This document shows, piece by piece, positions 58,291 through 64,000 of a stretch of 64,000 bases of DNA. The position numbers were made by a program, and so were the translations under genes. This stretch comes from Breviolum minutum Mf 1.05b.01. Its lineage: Eukaryota > Sar > Dinophyceae > Suessiales > Symbiodiniaceae. Location: assembly GCA_000507305.1 (NCBI GenBank), contig DF239019.1, positions 142,001 to 206,000 of the forward strand, read 5' to 3'. The notes under the pieces were generated by a model. It was given only the letters and a program-made list of their open reading frames with translations. It made no database searches and was not told the DNA's origin. Every line of letters starts with the position of its first letter. Position 1 is the first letter of the stretch.

Positions 58291-61200
58291 TGGGAGTGCC
58301 ACCCCTCCCGGATCCACCATGTTTGCCTCGCCATAAAGGAGATAACCTGTAAAAACGTTCCAAAGCAACGTGGAGGCGCCCATACCTGAAACGAAGCGTC
58401 CGAAGCGTTGCCATGTCATGAAAATGTTTGGAAGGTTTTGTTAAGTTTCCTGATGGGGATGCAAAAAGAATCATTTTAATTGCTTGCAAATACCATGAAT
58501 GTCAAACAAAACACCTGCTATCAATGGAAAATCAAACATGCAACATACATTTATTATGTACAGTAACTGGTAAGTTTTTTAAAATTACACCTGCTATCAC
58601 TGTTCATCGTTTGAAGTAAAGCATAATACAACAAGGACGCCCCAACCACGTGGCTTTGTCAGAGTCGTGGCTGCGGATCACCAATTACATCTGTAAGTCT
58701 GTAACAACGAGGAAACCATAGGGCATAATCACTGTAAGTAGGACAAACACAATAGAGGTGTACTCATTATTACTGATTTTCGCATATTTTCATGGTGCAT
58801 CAATACAAGCTGATGGATAGAATCCTGCACCATATGATAAAGTAACTCACTACAATTTTAGGCGATGGTCCATCAATCAACCCCCCCCTGTGACAAACAA
58901 GTGTCATCCCTCACAGACTTGAAGAAAAACCAAAGGCAAAATAGTATAAAACGTGTCAACATCACCCACATTGCTTACATGTAGCTTGTGTGATTGAGCT
59001 TAGTTGCACTGTGTTTGAAAGATATTGAAAGTAGCTACTTGGAAAACAACCGCGAACATAACCCCGAAAACTAACGAACAAAACAAAAAAAAACACGAAA
59101 GTCAATGTACTCTGGAAAATGAAATCATTCCTTTTGATCAATTGTTCCTTTTTGGGCACCAGGATGCTCAGGAAAATCTGAGCCAAGACACTGGGTGACA
59201 TGATCACCAACGAATGCCTGGATTTTAGTCACCGGCTTTTGACTTACAATGGCAATCAAAAAGTCACATGCACCGGCGAAACATCCAGTTCAACAACTAG
59301 AATATATACTCTCAACAAAATATATAGTTTGCGGATGTTTGCGGTATATATCTCTGTACATCACATGTATAGTTGGGTGTATCCTGGCAAAAATTCCCAC
59401 AATACAATCCTGGATTCCGCAAAAAATATCTAAATTTGTAATTTGTGTGTTTTTGTTGGTGCCTGCAAGTTAGAAGTCTTTGACAGGCATCGCGGGGCCT
59501 AAAATACCCAGAATAATGTATAGTCGATGTAAAATAGATAGAATGTGTTTAGAGTCAGAGTGACATGCAGTATGTCTGCGGATGAGACTTTCACCAAGCT
59601 CCATTCAAGACCAATTTCATCATGGCTAACCCAACAACCGTCATTTGGCTTTTGACAGGTTGGCGACAGTAATTAGTGGGATGAACTAGCTCTTACTGCA
59701 GCTGACCAGCCGGATTTCTTCCATCAGCAGTATATACTTTGGGAATTCTACATCCTTTCCCAGGAAAACCGCCTGCCATAGGATCGATTGAGTACCTTTG
59801 GTAAGCAACGCGGGCGAAACAAAAACGGATGGCATTTGAAGTGAGAGGGGCCTCAACTAGAATGAATGTCACTTTTTGCTCACTAATGGACCCCCTTGGA
59901 TCAGCTAGATAGAGCAGAGATAGAATGCTCGCAAATCCTGTCTTTAGCGTCAGTTGCAAGTGGGTAAAGCAGTGTATACCTGTAAAACGACACACCATTA
60001 TATTAAGTAAATTATATTCTCTATATGTACATTCTATGTGCGCTGATTGCGGGCCTATTAGTATCGAGGAATCCAGTACTACAGCGGCAACTAAACTTCA
60101 GGAGGTCCGCACATGGCATAGTTCCAAAAAAATGCGACGTGTTGTGCATATCCTCGTCACACATGCCACTAAGAATGAACAGAATCATATGTGACTGTAA
60201 GTGGCTGAAAGAAACCCCCGATGACAAATCCTACTTTGCTGTTGTTTGCTGCTCACTTAAAGCAGCCTTGCATCTCCTATAGGATGATAATCTAAAGTGA
60301 CACCACGAGGAAACGATCCCATGACATGAGTGATGCCTTCCTAATTTGAAATGTCTTTCATGATTGTCATGTAGATTTGTTGGAGGATCTGTGAGGTTGC
60401 TTCAGTGGTCGGTAGGTAATTTATATGCATACCTTCGAAGTGGAAAACAAAGATAGCAGATAGCTTTCATGGACGACCTGTCTATGTACTGTACCCTTTA
60501 TTCCAGCTAGTGTATCAAAACATGGTTTGCTGCAACTAGACAGTATAATCTGGTCACTTAGTGGCTAATTTCACAGGTGAATTACGATGTTTGATAACAT
60601 CTCATCACCTCGGGGATAAGGTCGTTTTTGCAGGGTATATGTATGCAAACTTCTTTTTAACAAAACTGTAATTTGCGCAGACTCATAATTTGTTGTTCTA
60701 TTGCTGTAATGACCCATCTAAACAGGTATATATTTGATACTTGTATCCACAGCTTCCTTGCTTCCTTGAACCTTCTGAAGCGAAAGGTTGTGGCTCAAAC
60801 AAACTTCTTGACTCGTGCTATGTCAGTTATATATTTATATATACATATACATATTCTATGAACAGTGTAAGAATTATTATAATATTGAATGATATCGAAT
60901 TCCCTTCACGATCTTCTGGGTACACCCCTAAGCCAAGCCAGTGCAGTACAGGAGAAAATGAGGGCACCTAGAGGTATAAGTGCATCTTGCCAGCCAGGTA
61001 CCCTTGAGTCATTGAAATGGGATATGTGCCCCTTCAAGTTTCTATACTTTCCCAAAGGGTCATTTTCCATTCAACCATCATTGTGGATTGTTGGAGGCGA
61101 GGGTACAATAACAATTTCACTGACCCAAATATTTTCAGACAGAAACATCCCCAAAAGCCAAGGGTCATAGAGATGCACAGGTGCCACCAGCGCCAGTGGC

Positions 61201-61348
61201 AAAACAGCTTGGAGCAGATTTGATAATTCCGCTATGCTAAATGTGCTGCTCTCAGCGACCTTTGACACAGAAACATTGGGCAGGTAAGGGCGCTGTTGGG
61301 GTGGCACAGCATCCCAAAGATTGCATGATAATTCAAAAATACGAAAAC

Positions 61349-61430
61349 ATGTAAGAACAACAACATCATCAGTATCAGCAACAGCAACAACACGAACAAA
61401 AACATCAACAACATCATCAATACCAGCATT
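61349..61430. repeat. Degenerate AAC/ATC trinucleotide tract
   Basis: A mixed AAC, ATC and AGC trinucleotide tract, imperfect throughout. Confidence 0.6.
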
Positions 61431-62020
61431 AACGTTCCCTACAACGCATTTGCGAAAAAACAATGAAGTTCCCCAAAAGACACCGAACGAACCAAACTAC
61501 TCCAGACCTTCACTCCATTACAGCCAGGGCACTGTGGCCATCAGCGTTTTGCTGCAAACCACGCTGCAAGAGGCTAAAGTGCCACCTGAAAGTTCGAAAC
61601 AACAAATGCAGCTTCCCAAACCCCAAACATCACATCAAAACATGTCTTTCTTGTACAGGAAATGATGACATAAAAAAAGACTGTAATCCTTCATTGCATC
61701 AACAACAATGAGTAAATCACTCAAAACTGTTTACAACCTTTACAGATCCTTTTACTATCTTGACTTGACTGTGGGGTGTGGAAGGAGATCCGTCATGATC
61801 CATTAATATGTTTCGGAATAACACATCCAACATGCCCGGCGACCTAGCATTGCACTAGCAAGAACATCAGCAGACGCAGAGGCCAACCATCGATGAAGAC
61901 GACCATCCTTGGATCAACTAAGGCATCATATCATATCGATGTGTTTTTTTTGAAGGATTCTGGTAGCATTGGCTTAGTAGTACATAAGCAGCAACCAAGG
62001 CAATATATACCTAGCAAAGG

Positions 62021-62044
62021 TGTATACTGTATACTGTATACTGT
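62021..62044. repeat. Three tandem copies of a TATACTG heptamer
   Basis: The heptamer is directly repeated without mismatch, in non-coding surroundings. Confidence 0.8.
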
Positions 62045-62645
62045 CACTTGGGTGATATGATACACTTTAAACAAGGTTCTGAAGCATAGTCTGAATCTGC
62101 TTGCAGATCTCAGGTTTTATTTCCAGACATGGAGCTGCTCCCAACTGATCTATCTCTCACATTCTTGGAAACTTGGAAACTGGGAGAAACCTGCAGGTGT
62201 ACATATGTACAGTATACATGCTACCTTCTGATACACTCAAGAGTATTGGACCCCCAAAATGGACCTGGCAATAGGTCAATACCAATTGGGTATGAAGCGA
62301 TTAAAGTGGTTGCAGGTTGGAACATGTTGGAACTACATCCAAACAGAAACCACTGTCATGAGATGGCATGCCATCCAGATTTTTCTCGACTGATCGACCT
62401 TTTGTCGGAGCCCAGGATTTATGAAAATTAGCAGTTAACTTGTCATGATTCCTCCGAAGGTACCTCAAAATCATGACGAAAATTCAAGGTTGTTCTGAAC
62501 CTTCGAAGTTTTCGAGATTGACAAAGTTTGAAAAAGGAATCCCTTGAACCTCACATACTTTATATGCAGTCCTTAGGGGTCAAGGTTACAACAAAAAAAC
62601 CCAAGACCTGAATGACAAAAGGCTGGATTGGGAGGATGTTTTCTA

Positions 62646-63197
62646 CTATAGCAGCTTTTGGGGTAAGGGTGAGGCTTTGGTTGCTGACATAATCTGGGAA
62701 ATCACTAGGCCGACGCAGATCTGTTCAACATTCAGGTGGTGCAATTCCTTGGTTACAATACATCTTAACATATGGGAATGTCGCAAAGGGGACGCAACAA
62801 AACGTGAAAGAAACATGGGATTGTTTCCTACCCGTCCACTTAGAGACACACCCTCTTGGCTCAAAAAGTCGTCTTTTTCACGTTTTTTCAACACTACTTG
62901 TCTCAACACTGAAACAGAACAGGTGATCCCGAAACAAGTCTCACCACCATTTCCACGCAAGAAAACACTACGAACCAAAACTGCTCCAAAGACGCTTTCC
63001 ATCCATCCAATTTCCCATCGGATAACCATTTCTCTCGAAGAAATAGTGAAAGGGCCAGCGTGGAACACCTGAGCCCAACAAAGTGTGGGTTTGAGTTTGC
63101 ACTGCTTTATCAGTAAACCTGAAGGAATTGAAAAAGTTTGGTGAGCCTGATTCACACAAAACAAACTGGTATTTTGCACGCATGGCCCACAAACCAA
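62646..63197. other. Antisense pair of long open frames
   Basis: A 183-codon minus frame (62646-63197) lies over a 131-codon plus frame (62677-63072). Both have ordinary composition and neither shows a known domain. One may be real or relic coding sequence, and I cannot choose between them. Confidence 0.25.
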
Positions 63198-64000
63198 TCA
63201 GCATGCTTCATTTATATAAAGTAATTTGCAACAGAAAAACACGTCTTGAATGGATGGAAATCATTCATCTGGCATTGATCACAACTTGTGAGGCCAGTCT
63301 AGTTTGCCCACATCGTCGGTGTTTCACGTCTGATCGTGTTATGACTGGGCCATCCTGCGACCGGTGTCTGTGGATATGTCGCTCTCCGCTTCAAAACTAA
63401 GATGGGGACACCAACAACACGCAAGCAGCGTACAAGGCGTACATTTCCTGAAATGCAAGGCAGGCACAGGTGTGCAGGAGTCGCAGTAACTTCCACAAAT
63501 GCAATACAGGATACATACTGCAAAGTATGCCAAGCTCTGTAGGTGAATCAACAATCAAACAGGATTGAATCAAGATTAATAAAGTATGTATAAAATAGAT
63601 AATACCTAGTGATCATTCATGCATGAAAAATGACATGCACATATATAAATGTATGTATATATACATATGAAATACGCATACACTAGTATGGATTTACCCG
63701 GAGTAGAACCGAACATATACCTATTGCGTGTACTTATATCCAAACACAGTAAATTCTATCTTGACATGTGCGGCCTTCATGTCATGTTGTGTGCTCAACA
63801 ATCCATTGCTGTGACCTGGCTGGTTTGCTGCTGTTTTTCAATGGTGACCTCTTATGATCCACCAACAACCATCCCAAACCACTCAATCAACCCCAAAGGA
63901 CCAGTAGCCCAGCGTGGCACATGGGTTTCAGAACTACCACTATGAAGGCAACAGCCTGCCTTGGTCAGAAATCGTAGGGAAGCAACCAAAGAATGAAAGA

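Overview
This window is nuclear DNA of a eukaryote with very intron-rich genes. A dinoflagellate, perhaps Symbiodiniaceae-like, fits best. Three things point there: a protein gene cut into exons of 21-135 bp; weak splice donors, three of which are GC instead of GT, often with AG|G at both intron ends; and a LINE whose reverse transcriptase is followed by zinc fingers and a cytosine-methyltransferase-like domain. No spliced-leader relic, rRNA or tRNA gene was recognised, so the assignment is an inference. By eye the background is AT-leaning, with many AT, ATC and AAC microsatellites. There are two N gaps (3386-3390 and 22553).

Region 1 (1-14416, minus strand) carries the 5' part of a VWA8 gene (AAA+ ATPase with a C-terminal von Willebrand A domain in the family). 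I rebuilt it by eye from micro-exons. A chain of twelve exons from 14416 to 6221 keeps codon phase across every junction and reads through the diagnostic VWA8 blocks: HLRWM, GQDxxLLGPPGSLRR, RDTTEADLKQRRE, VLDGLEK-AERNVLPTLNNLLE, NREMQLDDGR, GNPLDPPLR-SRFQAR. Further exons follow at about 5.2, 2.3 and 1.9 kb. The 3' part lies outside the window.

Region 2 (14.4-32.1 kb) has no gene I can name. It holds scattered coding-looking segments, mostly minus strand, simple repeats and small inverted-repeat elements.

Region 3 (32.2-36.1 kb, plus strand) is a 5'-truncated LINE. It runs reverse transcriptase, C2H2/C2HC zinc fingers, then a C5-DNA-methyltransferase-like domain. The frame is broken at two homopolymers, a T4 run at 33624 and a C6 run at 35975.

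Region 4 (36.1-64 kb) is again mostly non-coding by eye. It has several plus-strand exon candidates of unknown function and most copies of a TA-bounded, Stowaway-like foldback element of about 100-125 bp. That family has nine recognised copies across the window. Only the VWA8 gene and the LINE have assigned functions; all other coding calls are tentative because, in short-exon DNA, antisense and out-of-frame readings often look convincing.
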